A DNA stretch of 64,000 nt from Halanaerobacter jeridensis (GCF_016908315.1 NZ_JAFBDQ010000005.1:126001-190000), one strand, 5' to 3'; positions 8,891 through 18,381 are shown, numbered from the stretch's first letter. Numbers and translations: made by a program. Notes: a model not told the origin generated them from the sequence alone.

Positions 8891-8998
8891 TTATTCTTTC
8901 CAGAAACGACCACCTACAGTTTTTATCACCCTCCCTAGACCATCTCTTTTGATTTCAACAATTTCTCGTACTAATGATAGTTCTTGATGTTCAATGCT
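8891..8998 (-). pseudogene. Possible orphan coding fragment without a start codon
   Basis: On the minus strand 35 codons are open between two stops (TAA before 8998, TAA at 8891-8893) and read like a natural protein end: SIEHQELSLVREIVEIKR then DGLGRVIKTVGGRFWKE. There is no ATG at its start, so it is either the remnant of a decayed gene or chance. I do not recognise the family. It lies between msrA and the 8151-8855 gene. Confidence 0.25.
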
Positions 8999-9054
8999 TT
9001 AACTATAAATATAACCTCGAAAAAAAGTCGGATTGATTTTTATTTTACAGACAA

Positions 9055-9501
9055 TTATTTATCTAAATAATCTTGATGATACTCTTCCGCTTCATAAAAC
9101 GGCCCTGCTTCTTCAATTTCAGTCACAATCGGGTCATCATAAGTAACACTATTATTCAAATCTTCTTTTGACTGCTGGGCCAATTTCTTTTGTTCTTCGC
9201 TTGTATAGAATATAGCTGAACGGTATTGCCTTCCTACATCAGGACCTTCCCGATTTAAAGTCGTTGGATTATGACATTCCCAAAACAGGTCTAACAACTC
9301 TTGATATGGAACTTCTTCTTCATCATAAATCACTTCTACTGCTTCAGCATGACCAGTGTCTCCATTACATACCTCTTCATAACTAGGTTCTACAGTACTA
9401 CCACCTGTATAACCTACTGTAGTTTCTGTTACTCCTGCAACTTCTTTAAACTTAGACTCTACTCCCCAAAAACAACCAGCTGCAAAAATAGCTCGGTCCA
9501 T
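9055..9501 (-). CDS. msrA: Peptide-methionine (S)-S-oxide reductase MsrA
   Basis: A 148-residue MsrA with the catalytic motif AAGCFWGVE near the N-terminus (GCFWG, Cys 10), VGYTGG, the GHAEAV block and the C-terminal EEYHQDYL. It reduces the S-epimer of methionine sulfoxide in proteins, using thioredoxin. The protein ends soon after the HQDYL block and carries no fused MsrB domain. An AAAGGAGAGG ribosome site precedes the ATG. It follows coaD after 46 bases on the same strand and is probably the last gene of the recG-rsmD-coaD block. Confidence 0.95.
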   Translation of the reverse strand: MDRAIFAAGCFWGVESKFKEVAGVTETTVGYTGGSTVEPSYEEVCNGDTGHAEAVEVIYDEEEVPYQELLDLFWECHNPTTLNREGPDVGRQYRSAIFYTSEEQKKLAQQSKEDLNNSVTYDDPIVTEIEEAGPFYEAEEYHQDYLDK

Positions 9502-9547
9502 AATTAACCTCTCCTTTGCAATTACAAAAATTAGTTATGTACTTTTT

Positions 9548-10066
9548 TCATTTAGAATCTTCTGATTCTGTAATGATTTTATCTTCTTCCTCCATCTTCG
9601 TCATTAATCTATCTATGATATAATCTGGAACTAATTCTTCTACACATCCACCAAAACTAGCTACTTCCTTAACAGCGCTAGAACTCAAATAAGCATATTC
9701 TGTATTAGTCATCATAAATAAAGTTTCGATTTCTGGAGCCAACTTTTTATTTAAAGAAGCCATTTGAAATTCTGATTCAAAATCTGAAACTGCTCTCAAC
9801 CCTCTAATAATCACTTCACCATGATGCTGTTCTATATAGTCAATTAATAAGCCCGTAAAACTATCCACTTCAATCTCTGGCTTATCATCTAAAACTTCTT
9901 CTAACATCTCTACTCTTTCTTCTTTAGTAAACAAATGTTCTTTATTAGCATTATTGAAGACAGCTACAATTACTTTGTCAAAAATATTATTAGCTCTCTT
10001 AATAATATCTAAATGACCACTTGTCACCGGATCAAAACTACCTGGATAAACCGCTACTTTAGCCAT
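9548..10066 (-). CDS. coaD: Phosphopantetheine adenylyltransferase (CoaD)
   Basis: A 172-residue nucleotidyltransferase with the HxGH-type motif [17 protein letters not shown] at the N-terminus and the ISSSAVKE-like signature ([16 protein letters not shown]) near residue 130. It transfers AMP from ATP to 4'-phosphopantetheine in the fourth step of CoA synthesis. Length is typical, with a slightly extended acidic tail. Only two bases separate it from rsmD, so the two are co-transcribed, as in many Firmicutes. Confidence 0.96.
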   Translation of the reverse strand: MAKVAVYPGSFDPVTSGHLDIIKRANNIFDKVIVAVFNNANKEHLFTKEERVEMLEEVLDDKPEIEVDSFTGLLIDYIEQHHGEVIIRGLRAVSDFESEFQMASLNKKLAPEIETLFMMTNTEYAYLSSSAVKEVASFGGCVEELVPDYIIDRLMTKMEEEDKIITESEDSK

Positions 10067-10068
10067 AA

Positions 10069-10614
10069 TTATTCGCTCCTTTTAACTAATGTTAAAGCTG
10101 CATTACCATAATCTCTTTCTTTTATTATATCATATTCTGATGCTAAGTCTAGCTCAGCTTCAGAATGATGTTCCATGATTATAATGCCTGTAGGATGTAA
10201 TAATTTATACTTTTCAATCTCTTTTAAAGTTGCCTGATATAAATGTTCTTGTTTATATGGTGGATCCATAAAAATTAAATCAAAATTACCGCGCAGCAAA
10301 CCTAAAGATTCTAATACATCTGCTGTCACAACTTTACTTTTATCCTCATAACCTAACATTTCTATATTTTCTTCAACGATTTTTATATTTTCTTCTGACT
10401 TATCTACAAATACAGTTTCATAAGCACCACGACTCAAAGCTTCTAAACCAATCCCACCAAATCCAGCAAATAAATCTAAAAATCTAACTCCTACTATTTC
10501 TGAACCTAAAATATTAAATAACGCTTCTTTAGTCCGATCACTAGTTGGTCGGACATCTTGACCATCACGACGATTTAATCTTCTTCCTTTATCTTTTCCA
10601 GCAATTATTCTCAT
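10069..10614 (-). CDS. rsmD: 16S rRNA (guanine-966-N2)-methyltransferase RsmD
   Basis: A 181-residue class I SAM methyltransferase. Visible: [13 protein letters not shown] at the N-terminus, [15 protein letters not shown], the SAM-binding [20 protein letters not shown] and the catalytic DPPY motif in [10 protein letters not shown]. It methylates G966 of 16S rRNA (E. coli numbering). It sits between recG upstream and coaD two bases downstream, the standard Firmicutes order. The AGGAG-type ribosome site is just before the ATG. Confidence 0.95.
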   Translation of the reverse strand: MRIIAGKDKGRRLNRRDGQDVRPTSDRTKEALFNILGSEIVGVRFLDLFAGFGGIGLEALSRGAYETVFVDKSEENIKIVEENIEMLGYEDKSKVVTADVLESLGLLRGNFDLIFMDPPYKQEHLYQATLKEIEKYKLLHPTGIIIMEHHSEAELDLASEYDIIKERDYGNAALTLVKRSE

Positions 10615-10689
10615 ATTTATAATCTCCTTTCACAATTACACAATTAAAATCTGATATTGCTCAATATACTATTCACTACTATAAAGATT

Positions 10690-10714
10690 AGACTTGACAA
10701 TGTCAAGTCTCTAC
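10690..10714. repeat. Short hairpin repeat, copy 1
   Basis: A 25-base unit with arms AGACTTGACA and TGTCAAGTCT around a single central base, followed by CTAC. Two other copies (10750-10774, 18844-18868) share the same layout with compensatory stem changes. It lies in the rsmD-recG gap. Confidence 0.75.
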
Positions 10715-10749
10715 ATTTATTTTTTTATTCTTACTGTTCGTTATTATTT

Positions 10750-10774
10750 AGACTTGGCAGTGCCAAGTCTCTAC
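10750..10774. repeat. Short hairpin repeat, copy 2
   Basis: Arms AGACTTGGCA and TGCCAAGTCT followed by CTAC, then about 85 bases of pyrimidine-rich sequence with repeated TTTACT/CACTG words leading to the recG stop codon. Relative to copy 1 one A-T stem pair has become G-C. Confidence 0.75.
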
Positions 10775-10861
10775 TCTTTTCACTGCTTTTACTCTTTACT
10801 TCTTTTCACTGCTTTTTTTCTCATTTCTCATTACTCTTTACTCATTACTGTTTCAATGTTC

Positions 10862-13345
10862 TTATGATATATCTATTAATTCAAAATCATAATCAAAACT
10901 TTTACTTAAGAATTTCTTTAAAATTTGATGCTGCTGATTATTCAATTGAGGATCGCTCCGTACTACTTCAAAAGCATCTTCTCGGGCTTTTTCCAGTACT
11001 TTTTGATCGCGAATAATATCTGCTACCTTTAAATCCGGCATTCCATGTTGTCTTGTACCAAAAAATTCACCTGGCCCTCGCAATTTTAAATCTTCTTCAG
11101 CAATTTCAAAACCATCATTAGAGCGAGCCATAATTTTCATTCTTTCCTTACCCTCATCTGTCTTAGGGTCAGAAACAAGAATACAATAGGATTGATAGCT
11201 ACTTCGTCCGACTCGTCCTCGCAATTGATGTAACTGAGCTAAACCAAAACGTTGCGCATCTTCAATGACCATAATTGTAGCATTAGGCACATCAACCCCT
11301 ACTTCAATCACTGTAGTAGATACTAATACATCAATCTTACCCTTTCTAAACTCTTCCATTACGTCTTCTTTTTCTGATGATTTCAACTGCCCATGTAATA
11401 ATCCTAAATTTAAATCAGGAAAGATTTCTTCTTTAAACCTCAGAAAAACTTCCGTCGCTGATTCTACATCTAAACTTTCTGATTCCTCTACTAATGGACA
11501 GACAACATAAGCCTGCTGACCATCTTCTACTTTTTCTTCAATAAAAGAATAAATCTTAGACCGGGCTTGTTGAGTCCGCCATTCAGTTACTACTGCTTTT
11601 CTTCCTGGCGGTAGTTCATCAATTACTGACACATCTAAATCACCATAAACAGTTAAAGCTAAAGTCCGAGGAATAGGGGTCGCAGTCATCACTAATACAT
11701 CAGGAATATCTCCTTTTTCCTGTAGGGTAGCTCTTTGTCTCACTCCAAAACGATGCTGTTCATCTACAATAGCTAAACCTAAATGATCAAAATTAATCTC
11801 TTCTTGAATCAATGCATGGGTCCCAATAATTATATCAATTTTTCCCGCTTCCATTTGCTTAACTACTTCTTCTTTTTCGCTATTACTCAAACTTCCTACT
11901 AATAATCCAACTTCAATACCTAATGGAGCTAACTCTTCTTTTAAACCTAAGTAATGCTGCTCAGCTAAAATTTCTGTAGGCGCCATTAGTGCTCCTTGAA
12001 ATCCAGAGCCTACTGCTCGCAGCAACGCTAAAGTAGCTACTACAGTTTTACCTGCTCCTACATCACCTTGTAACAAGCGATTCATTTGATTAGAAGCAGC
12101 CATATCTTCTTTAATCTCCTGCCAAACTTTTTCTTGGGCCGAAGTTAAATCAAAAGGTAGTTTCTCAAAATACTGTGCTACTAATTCTTGTCCTCCTGAA
12201 TGTTTAGTACCTGGAGTTTCTTCTTTAACTCCTTCTTTCTTCAAAGCTAAGCCCAACTGTAGAATAAATAATTCTTCGTAAGCAAAACGTTTCCGGGCCA
12301 ATTTTAAACTCTGTTGGTCATCAGGAAAATGAATATCTTGCAAAGCTGATGCTAAATCAGGAAAATTATACTTATCCAAAACAAAAGTAGGTAAAAACTC
12401 CGGAATTTCAGTACTATATTTATCTAAAGTATTATTAATAATAGTCCGTAATTTCTTCTGATTAATACCCTTGGTAGTCGGATATACCGGTACGATCCTT
12501 GCAGTATGTAAATGTTCCCCTCCTAGTTCTTCATAATGAGGATTATTAATCTCTAAACGCCCGTAATTATGTTTTACTTCACCACTAAAGAGAAAAATCT
12601 CACCTTGTTTATCTCTAAAATACTTCATTCGATAAGCTTGATTAAACCACACACCATATAAAGTTCCAGTCCCATCATTAATACCTACTTTAATAATTTT
12701 AAGACCTTGGCGCGGCTTAATTTGATTTACATTAACTACTTTTCCTTGGACAGTAACTTCTTCTTCAGCAGTTACATTAGCTATTTTAGAACGTTTGCTC
12801 CAGTCATTATAGTCTCTGGGAAAATAGTAGAGTAAATCACTTACTTCTTCTATCTCTAATTTCTTCAATCTTTCCGCCCAATATTCACCCACCCCTTTAA
12901 CATAACGAACTTCTTGCTGCCAAAATTCAGGCAATTTTTGTCCCTCTTTTACCTCAGATTTAATCTTTTGATTATTACTAGCTTTAGTTTTAGATTGTTT
13001 AGACTGTTTTTTCTTTTTTTCAATCTTTTCTAACTTATTATTTTTAAGTTTAAATATTTTTTGGCGGTGGATTTTTTGCCCTAATTGATTAATTATTTCT
13101 ACAGCATCTTCTAATTTTTCATATCTTTCATCCAAAGTTACATCTTCATAGTCACTAAACAAGTCTTCCAATTTTTCTATTAATTCTACTGTCTCATTAG
13201 TATCAGCTTCTGTTTTTAATTTCTGACTTAACTTCAAGACATAACTATCAAATCCACCAAATACAGAAGTGTTCAAACCTTTTAACTTAAATTCTATCGG
13301 TAATGGTTTGATTAATTTATTAAATATTTCTTTAATTTTATTCAT
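10862..13345 (-). CDS. recG: ATP-dependent DNA helicase RecG
   Basis: An 827-residue RecG, longer than the usual ~690 because of an N-terminal extension of about 130 residues (helical, ending in a lysine-rich linker) of the kind seen in some thermophile RecGs. Then come the wedge/OB domain (VKGVGEYWAERLKKL, DLLYYFPRDYNDWSK), Walker A GDVGAGKT (about residue 430), the DEQH box in AIVDEQHRFGVRQR, MTATPIPRTLAL, and the C-terminal helicase motifs including TTVIEVGVDVPNA and QLRGRVGR. It unwinds branched DNA and remodels stalled forks. I chose the ATG at 13345, with GAGGTG 9 bases before. The gene follows a terminator after degV, so it may have its own promoter. Confidence 0.96.
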   Translation of the reverse strand: MNKIKEIFNKLIKPLPIEFKLKGLNTSVFGGFDSYVLKLSQKLKTEADTNETVELIEKLEDLFSDYEDVTLDERYEKLEDAVEIINQLGQKIHRQKIFKLKNNKLEKIEKKKKQSKQSKTKASNNQKIKSEVKEGQKLPEFWQQEVRYVKGVGEYWAERLKKLEIEEVSDLLYYFPRDYNDWSKRSKIANVTAEEEVTVQGKVVNVNQIKPRQGLKIIKVGINDGTGTLYGVWFNQAYRMKYFRDKQGEIFLFSGEVKHNYGRLEINNPHYEELGGEHLHTARIVPVYPTTKGINQKKLRTIINNTLDKYSTEIPEFLPTFVLDKYNFPDLASALQDIHFPDDQQSLKLARKRFAYEELFILQLGLALKKEGVKEETPGTKHSGGQELVAQYFEKLPFDLTSAQEKVWQEIKEDMAASNQMNRLLQGDVGAGKTVVATLALLRAVGSGFQGALMAPTEILAEQHYLGLKEELAPLGIEVGLLVGSLSNSEKEEVVKQMEAGKIDIIIGTHALIQEEINFDHLGLAIVDEQHRFGVRQRATLQEKGDIPDVLVMTATPIPRTLALTVYGDLDVSVIDELPPGRKAVVTEWRTQQARSKIYSFIEEKVEDGQQAYVVCPLVEESESLDVESATEVFLRFKEEIFPDLNLGLLHGQLKSSEKEDVMEEFRKGKIDVLVSTTVIEVGVDVPNATIMVIEDAQRFGLAQLHQLRGRVGRSSYQSYCILVSDPKTDEGKERMKIMARSNDGFEIAEEDLKLRGPGEFFGTRQHGMPDLKVADIIRDQKVLEKAREDAFEVVRSDPQLNNQQHQILKKFLSKSFDYDFELIDIS

Positions 13346-13376
13346 ATTATTCAGCACCTCGAATCTTTATTAATTG

Positions 13377-13416
13377 CAATAAAAAATTCCTAACACAAAT
13401 TAGTATTAGGAATTTT
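13377..13416 (-). terminator. Terminator between degV and recG
   Basis: Minus-strand stem AAAATTCCTAA/TTAGGAATTTT (11 bp, 12-base loop) followed by a T-rich tail, just after the degV stop codon and before recG. Confidence 0.8.
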
Positions 13417-13434
13417 ATAATTATTATAATACTT

Positions 13435-14268
13435 TTAGCAAATTACCATTCCAAATGGAGTAGGACCTACATGTGCTCCTACTACTGAACCAAATTCTTG
13501 CACTTCTATTGTTTCCCAATCATACTCAGTAGTTAATTTTTCTTTTAAAGTATAGGCCTTATCCGGATAAAGCCCATGTAAAATAATTAAATTATTAGTT
13601 CCGTCAACTCTAAGCTCAGAAGCTAAATTTAAAAATTCATTATATAATCTTCTTTTTCCTCTAATTTTTTTATATGGACTAACTTCTCCATCTTCAACTG
13701 TTAATAAAGGACGAATTTTAAATAAATTACCCAAAAAAGCTGCCGCCTTACCAATCCGACCGCCCTTTTCCAAATAATCTAATTCATCAACTGTAAAGTA
13801 TAAATTAATTTGTTCTTTTAATTGATCTATTAAATTCAATAAATCTTCCATACTTTGACCTTGATGTGCTGCCTTAGCAACTTCTGTCACAATAACTCCC
13901 AACGGAGCTGTCACAGTTTCTGAATCAACCACTTCAATTTTAGCTCCTTCAATCATATTACTAGCAGTATGAGCAGTTTTTATAGTTCCACTGAATTTTT
14001 CTGATATATGGATTGATAAAATATAATCATAATCCTCTGCTAATCTTTCATAAGCATCAATAAATTGACCCAAAGCCGGCTGAGAAGTAGTTGGTAGTTC
14101 TTCCGTTGACTCCAACTTCTTTAAAAATTCTTTTTTTGTTAAATCAATTTGATCTAAATATTCTTCTCCTCCTATAGAGACTTTTAAAGGAATCCTAGTT
14201 ATATTATACTCTTCTAACTTATTTAGCGGCAAATCTGCTGTACTGTCAGTTACAATTGCAACTTCCAT
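13435..14268 (-). CDS. DegV family fatty-acid-binding protein (FakB-like)
   Basis: A 277-residue DegV protein: IVTDSTADLP at the N-terminus, PTTSQPALGQF, the SGTIKTA loop that contacts the fatty-acid carboxylate in this family, DELDYLEKGGRIGKAAAFLG and the C-terminal HVGPTPFGMVIC. DegV/FakB proteins carry a fatty acid to the kinase FakA for phosphorylation on the way to phospholipid synthesis. The FakA-like gene lies 10 bases upstream on the same strand, strong support for a functional FakA-FakB pair. A second DegV is encoded at 35264-36109, possibly with a different acyl preference. Confidence 0.92.
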   Translation of the reverse strand: MEVAIVTDSTADLPLNKLEEYNITRIPLKVSIGGEEYLDQIDLTKKEFLKKLESTEELPTTSQPALGQFIDAYERLAEDYDYILSIHISEKFSGTIKTAHTASNMIEGAKIEVVDSETVTAPLGVIVTEVAKAAHQGQSMEDLLNLIDQLKEQINLYFTVDELDYLEKGGRIGKAAAFLGNLFKIRPLLTVEDGEVSPYKKIRGKRRLYNEFLNLASELRVDGTNNLIILHGLYPDKAYTLKEKLTTEYDWETIEVQEFGSVVGAHVGPTPFGMVIC

Positions 14269-14278
14269 CCTTTTCCCC

Positions 14279-15958
14279 CTATTCTACTGAAATAATATAA
14301 TAATAAATTGGTTGTCCCCCTGTATGAACTTCAAGGTCAAAATCGGGGTACTTCTCTTCTAACTTATCAATTAATTCTTCTTTTTTCTCAGCAGTAGTTT
14401 CTTCACCTACATAAATAGTAATTAACGAATCTAAGTCTTCTACCATATGATCAATCAAATTTAATGCCGCTTGATTATAATTTCCTGTTACAACTTCAAT
14501 ATCTCCATCTTGTAATCCTAAAATATCACCTTTTTCAATCTTCATATCACTTATCTCAGTATCTCTAACAGCATAAGTTATTTCTCCAGTCTTAACATAT
14601 TCCAATTCCTCTTTCATGTCATCACTCACAGCACTTAGCTCGCCTTGAGGATTAAACATCATCATTGCTGCAATACCTTGTGGTACTGTCTTAGTAGGAA
14701 CAATTTCAATATTTTTTTCTGTCAAATCTTTAACTTGTTTAGCCGTTGAAATAACATTCTTATTATTAGGCAAAATGATAATATCAGAAGCATCGATCTT
14801 TTCAATTCCATTCAATAAGTCTTTTGTACTAGGATTGAAAGACTGTCCACCTTTTAAAACATAATGAGCTCCAATCTGGTCAAATATATCCTGTAGACCA
14901 TCACCTACTGTAACTGCTAGGACTGCTAATTCATCAGCAGAAGTGTCAATCTCTCCGTCTTTAGGATCTTCTTTAGTTGCTTGTTCTTGAGCATCTCGTT
15001 CTGCCTCTTGTCTAATTCGTTCATGATGTTGTTCTGACATATTATCTATTTTTATATTAGTTAAATCACCATATTCAATCCCAAATTCTAATGCTTCCCC
15101 AGGATGATCTGTATGAATATGAACTTTCAATAAATCTTGAGTCTTAACTACTACTAAAGAATCACCAAGTGCAGAAATTTTCTCTCTAAACTCATCAACT
15201 TCTACTTCAGCACCTTTAACAATAAATTCAGTACAATAACCAAACTTTTCTTCTGATTCTTGTTCCTCTTTAGTATGACCTAAAGCAAATGAGCCGGCAA
15301 AAATCTCTTCAAATTCTTCCTCTTCAGCTAACATTCCTTCTAATAAACCTCTTAAAAAGATTTCATAACCTTTTCCTCCAGCATCAACTACACCTGCTTC
15401 ATCTAACACTTCTAATAACTGAGGAGTTTTAGCTACACTTTCTCGAGCTTGTTTAACTATCTTGTACATAAACTCAGTTAAATCATGAACATCAGATAGT
15501 TCTTCAGCCTTTTCTGCTATTTCTCGCGCTACCGTTAAAATAGTACCCTCTACTGGTTTCATTACAGCTTGATAAGCAATATCTGCAGCTTGCTGCAATC
15601 CAGCCGACAAATTATCAACAGTTAATACGTCGGAGTCTTCCATTCCATTGGCTAAACCTTTTAATAGTTGAGATAGGATTACACCTGAATTACCTCTAGC
15701 CCCCATTAAAGCTCCCATTGATAGCTTGTCGGCTAAATCTCCAACAGTATTAGAGTTAGTCTTTTTCACTTCTTCTACTGCATTAGATAAAGTTAAATAC
15801 ATGTTAGAACCAGTATCACCATCAGGTACTGGATAAATATTTAAATCATTAACTTCTTCTTCGGCTTCTTTTAATTTTTTAGTTGCTACAATTAGCATCT
15901 GCTTAAATTCAGCTGTATTTAATTGTTTGATTTCTTGATCAATTTGATCAATTAACAT
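14279..15958 (-). CDS. fakA: Fatty acid kinase catalytic subunit FakA-like (DhaL/DAK2 domain protein, YloV)
   Basis: A 559-residue protein with an N-terminal DhaL kinase domain (NIYPVPDGDTGSNMY with the Mg-binding aspartates, MGARGNSGVILSQ, DAGGKGYEIFL), then the linker GYCTEFIVKG and the C-terminal FakA domain (IDNMSEQHHERIR, ILPNNKNVISTAKQ). This is the YloV/FakA architecture: it phosphorylates the FakB-bound fatty acid with ATP. The start overlaps the 3' end of the Asp23/YloU gene by 11 bases, and degV follows after 10 bases, so the three are translated from one message. Confidence 0.93.
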   Translation of the reverse strand: MLIDQIDQEIKQLNTAEFKQMLIVATKKLKEAEEEVNDLNIYPVPDGDTGSNMYLTLSNAVEEVKKTNSNTVGDLADKLSMGALMGARGNSGVILSQLLKGLANGMEDSDVLTVDNLSAGLQQAADIAYQAVMKPVEGTILTVAREIAEKAEELSDVHDLTEFMYKIVKQARESVAKTPQLLEVLDEAGVVDAGGKGYEIFLRGLLEGMLAEEEEFEEIFAGSFALGHTKEEQESEEKFGYCTEFIVKGAEVEVDEFREKISALGDSLVVVKTQDLLKVHIHTDHPGEALEFGIEYGDLTNIKIDNMSEQHHERIRQEAERDAQEQATKEDPKDGEIDTSADELAVLAVTVGDGLQDIFDQIGAHYVLKGGQSFNPSTKDLLNGIEKIDASDIIILPNNKNVISTAKQVKDLTEKNIEIVPTKTVPQGIAAMMMFNPQGELSAVSDDMKEELEYVKTGEITYAVRDTEISDMKIEKGDILGLQDGDIEVVTGNYNQAALNLIDHMVEDLDSLITIYVGEETTAEKKEELIDKLEEKYPDFDLEVHTGGQPIYYYIISVE

Positions 15959-16316
15959 TATCCACCCTCACTCCTTGAACATTAATGTTGACAGCTACTA
16001 CATTTATACCTGCCAAATCTTCCAAAGTATAACGAACTCGATTCATTACATTACTAGCTACTTCTGATATTTTAGTCCCATATTCTACAATAATATATAG
16101 TTCTACTACAATTCCATCTTCAACCTTGTGCACCTCAATACCTTTGTTTAAATTTTCTCTCCCTAATAATCTAGATATCCCATCTTGAATACCTTGGCTA
16201 GCCATTCCTACCAAACCATAACATTCAATAGCAGTTAACCCTGCCATAATAGAAATAACTTCCTCTGAGATGTTAACTGTTCCTAAATCATTATCTAATT
16301 TTTGGCCTGTATTCAT
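15948..16316 (-). CDS. Asp23/Gls24 family envelope stress protein (YloU)
   Basis: A 122-residue Asp23/Gls24-fold protein: ISEEVISIMAGLTAIECYGLVGM near the start, GIEVHKVEDGIVVELYIIVEYGTKI in the middle and VVAVNINVQGV at the end. YloU-type proteins sit immediately before fakA in many Firmicutes; the molecular role is not settled, though Asp23 relatives associate with the membrane. It overlaps fakA by 11 bases, implying translational coupling, and has GGGGG as ribosome site 6-7 bases before the ATG. Confidence 0.9.
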   Translation of the reverse strand: MNTGQKLDNDLGTVNISEEVISIMAGLTAIECYGLVGMASQGIQDGISRLLGRENLNKGIEVHKVEDGIVVELYIIVEYGTKISEVASNVMNRVRYTLEDLAGINVVAVNINVQGVRVDNVN

Positions 16317-16338
16317 GACAGTTCCCCCTTTATTTAGA

Positions 16339-16536
16339 TTATTGATCAGTTAATTTATTTAATTCTGCTACTAAATCATCTACTTCAATCCCATTAGCTC
16401 GAGCAATAGTTTCAATATCTTCAAATACTGCTCCAAAACAAGTCGAACAACCTAGATTATATTTAACTAACACTTTACTAGCTTGAGGATACTTCTTTAA
16501 TACATCCAACATAATAGTTTCTTTAGTAACTTTCAT
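16339..16536 (-). CDS. DUF1858 domain protein with paired cysteines
   Basis: A 65-residue protein matching the DUF1858 pattern: TKETIMLDVLKKYPQASKVL, then the CSTC motif in YNLGCSTCFGAVFEDIETIA, then GIEVDDLVAELN. Such proteins occur alone or attached to hybrid-cluster and other redox proteins in anaerobes; the CxxC could hold a disulfide or metal. Function is unknown. The ribosome site is AGGAGG. It is probably the first gene of the Asp23-fakA-degV unit (22 bases upstream of Asp23), with rpmB divergent from it. Confidence 0.85.
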   Translation of the reverse strand: MKVTKETIMLDVLKKYPQASKVLVKYNLGCSTCFGAVFEDIETIARANGIEVDDLVAELNKLTDQ

Positions 16537-16626
16537 ATTTTTCCTCCTATTTTATCCTCTTACTTTCAATGTTATTCAATACAACTAATTAAATTCCTCC
16601 TTTACCATTAAAATAGTAATTTTCCC

Positions 16627-16656
16627 TTGCTAGTTAGTTACTTTTTGTGTTACAAT
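16627..16656 (+). promoter_or_regulatory. Predicted sigma-A-type promoter for rpmB
   Basis: TTGCTA (16627-16632) and TACAAT (16651-16656) are separated by 18 bases and lie about 65 bases before the rpmB start. Prediction by eye only. Confidence 0.5.
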
Positions 16657-16722
16657 AATTAGGTGCAACAAATTAATAACTAATTAACCTTGTTATTTAT
16701 TTAATCAAGGAGGTGGATGCAA

Positions 16723-16953
16723 ATGGGAAAACATTGTGAAATCTGTGGTAAAGGTTCTAATAGAGTTAATTCTGTTAACCGCCGTGGTAAAGCTAAGAAA
16801 AAAGGCGGAGTTGGCCGAAACGTAACTAATCGTTCTAAAAGAAAACAAAAACCTAACTTACAAAAAGTTAAGGCTGTTGTTGACGGCTCTAAAAAAAGAA
16901 TTAATGTTTGTACTTCCTGTCTTAAAGCAGGCAAAGTTGAACGAGCATATTAA
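16723..16953 (+). CDS. rpmB: Large subunit ribosomal protein bL28
   Basis: A 76-residue bL28 beginning MGKHCEICGKG, with CxxC pairs at the N-terminus (CEIC) and near the C-terminus (CTSC), i.e. the zinc-binding C+ form. Basic central segment with NVTNRSKRKQKPNLQKVKA. I use the ATG at 16723, seven bases after GGAGGTG; an ATG at 16717 is too close to the ribosome site. It is monocistronic, divergent from the fakA unit, and followed by a strong terminator; this divergent rpmB/yloU arrangement is conserved in Firmicutes. Confidence 0.97.
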   Translation: MGKHCEICGKGSNRVNSVNRRGKAKKKGGVGRNVTNRSKRKQKPNLQKVKAVVDGSKKRINVCTSCLKAGKVERAY

Positions 16954-16972
16954 ATTCATTATTTTAAATAAT

Positions 16973-17008
16973 AAAGTAGCAAGGACAAACTGTCCTTGCT
17001 ACTTTTTA
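16973..17008. terminator. Strong bidirectional terminator between rpmB and the malic enzyme gene
   Basis: A 15-bp perfect stem (AAAGTAGCAAGGACA with its complement, loop AAC) flanked by T runs on both strands; the two convergent genes end on either side. Confidence 0.92.
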
Positions 17009-17023
17009 TATTGTCAAAGTTCT

Positions 17024-18232
17024 TTAGGCAAATTCTTTTTCTAACTCTAAAACTGATATTTCTCTTTTAGCCAAATCTGATGCTACAGCTTCTTTAGCTA
17101 CAGCTAATGCTACTTTATTAACTACTTGTTTATTAAAGGAAGCTGGAATAATATAATCCTCAGCTAATTCTTCATCTGCAATCAAATCTGCTACAGCAAA
17201 AGCAGCCGTAGTCTTCATCTTATCAGTAATCTTAGTAGCTCGCACTTTTAGTGCTCCCTTGAAAATCCCAGGAAAAGCAAGCAAATTATTAACTTGATTA
17301 GGATAATCAGACCTTCCCGTAGCAACTACTTTAGCGCCACCTTTCTTAGCCTCAGGCGGTTTTATCTCAGGCACTGGATTAGCTAAAGCAAATATAATTG
17401 GATCATCTGCCATACTCTCTACCATCTCTTGAGAAACTAAGTCAGGAGCTGAAACTCCAATAAATACATCTCTATCTTTAATTACTTCTTCTAAACTACC
17501 TGTTTGACTTTCTTTATTTGTTCTTTCAGCCATTTCCTGTTGAGCCCAATTAATACCTTCAGTTTCAGGAGTGATTGCCCCACATTTATCCACTAAAACA
17601 ACATCACCTACACCTACTTCTAACAATAAATTAGTAATTGCCAAGCCAGCAGCTCCTGCACCATTAATTACAATTTCTAATTCATCTAAGTCTTTTTCAG
17701 CGTATTTAGCTGCATTGATTAATCCTGCTAATACTACAATTGCTGTTCCATGTTGATCATCATGAAACACTGGAATATCAAGTTCTTCCCTTAATCTATC
17801 TTCAATCTCTATACAGCGTGGTGCTGAAATATCTTCTAAATTAACCCCACCAAAAGTAGGCTCCATCCGTTTAACTGTCTCTACAATTTCATCTGGGTCT
17901 TTAGTATCTAAACAAATAGGAAAGGCATCAACATCAGCAAATCTCTTAAACAATACCGCTTTTCCTTCCATTACTGGCAGAGAGGCTTCAGGGTCAATGT
18001 CCCCTAAACCTAATACAGCAGTTCCATCAGATACTACAGCTACTAAATTTCCTTTAGCAGTATATTCATAAACCTTATCTTCTTCCTCTTCAATCTCACG
18101 ACAAGGTTCAGCTACCCCCGGCGTATAAGCTAGAGTTAAATCTTTTTCATCCTCTACTTTGACCTTACTAGTTACTTCAATTTTACCTTGGTTTTCTTTG
18201 TGTAATTTTAATGCTTCCTCTTTTAAATTCAT
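17024..18232 (-). CDS. NAD(P)-dependent malic enzyme (oxaloacetate-decarboxylating)
   Basis: A 402-residue short-form malic enzyme. Visible: AYTPGVAEPCREI, AVVSDGTAVLGLGDIDP, the metal-binding PVFHDDQHGTAIVVLAG, the Rossmann motif VINGAGAAGLAI, VDKCGAI and FALANPVPEI. It oxidatively decarboxylates malate to pyruvate in the cytoplasm; coenzyme preference cannot be read with certainty. The ATG at 18232 is preferred, with AGGAGG seven bases upstream. Standing alone between two terminators, it appears monocistronic. Confidence 0.94.
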   Translation of the reverse strand: MNLKEEALKLHKENQGKIEVTSKVKVEDEKDLTLAYTPGVAEPCREIEEEEDKVYEYTAKGNLVAVVSDGTAVLGLGDIDPEASLPVMEGKAVLFKRFADVDAFPICLDTKDPDEIVETVKRMEPTFGGVNLEDISAPRCIEIEDRLREELDIPVFHDDQHGTAIVVLAGLINAAKYAEKDLDELEIVINGAGAAGLAITNLLLEVGVGDVVLVDKCGAITPETEGINWAQQEMAERTNKESQTGSLEEVIKDRDVFIGVSAPDLVSQEMVESMADDPIIFALANPVPEIKPPEAKKGGAKVVATGRSDYPNQVNNLLAFPGIFKGALKVRATKITDKMKTTAAFAVADLIADEELAEDYIIPASFNKQVVNKVALAVAKEAVASDLAKREISVLELEKEFA

Positions 18233-18352
18233 AATTTTCCTCCTCAATTCTAAACCACTTGCTTTTATGTATTTTATTATTAGTTTTTAGATTTATAAAT
18301 ATAAATTTATTTTCATATATAAGTATAAAACTTTCTCAGACAAAAGTAAAGT

Positions 18353-18381
18353 AGAAAGCCTATTTCCTTAGGTTAATAGGA
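18353..18381 (-). terminator. Probable terminator after ndk
   Basis: Minus-strand CCTATT/AATAGG stem with CCTAAGG in the loop, followed by a T-rich stretch; it overlaps the ndk stop codon. Confidence 0.5.

Noticed and set aside
10657-11016. 119-codon plus-strand frame
   Set aside because: It covers the hairpin repeats and runs antisense into recG; the sequence looks like read-through of pyrimidine-rich repeat DNA.
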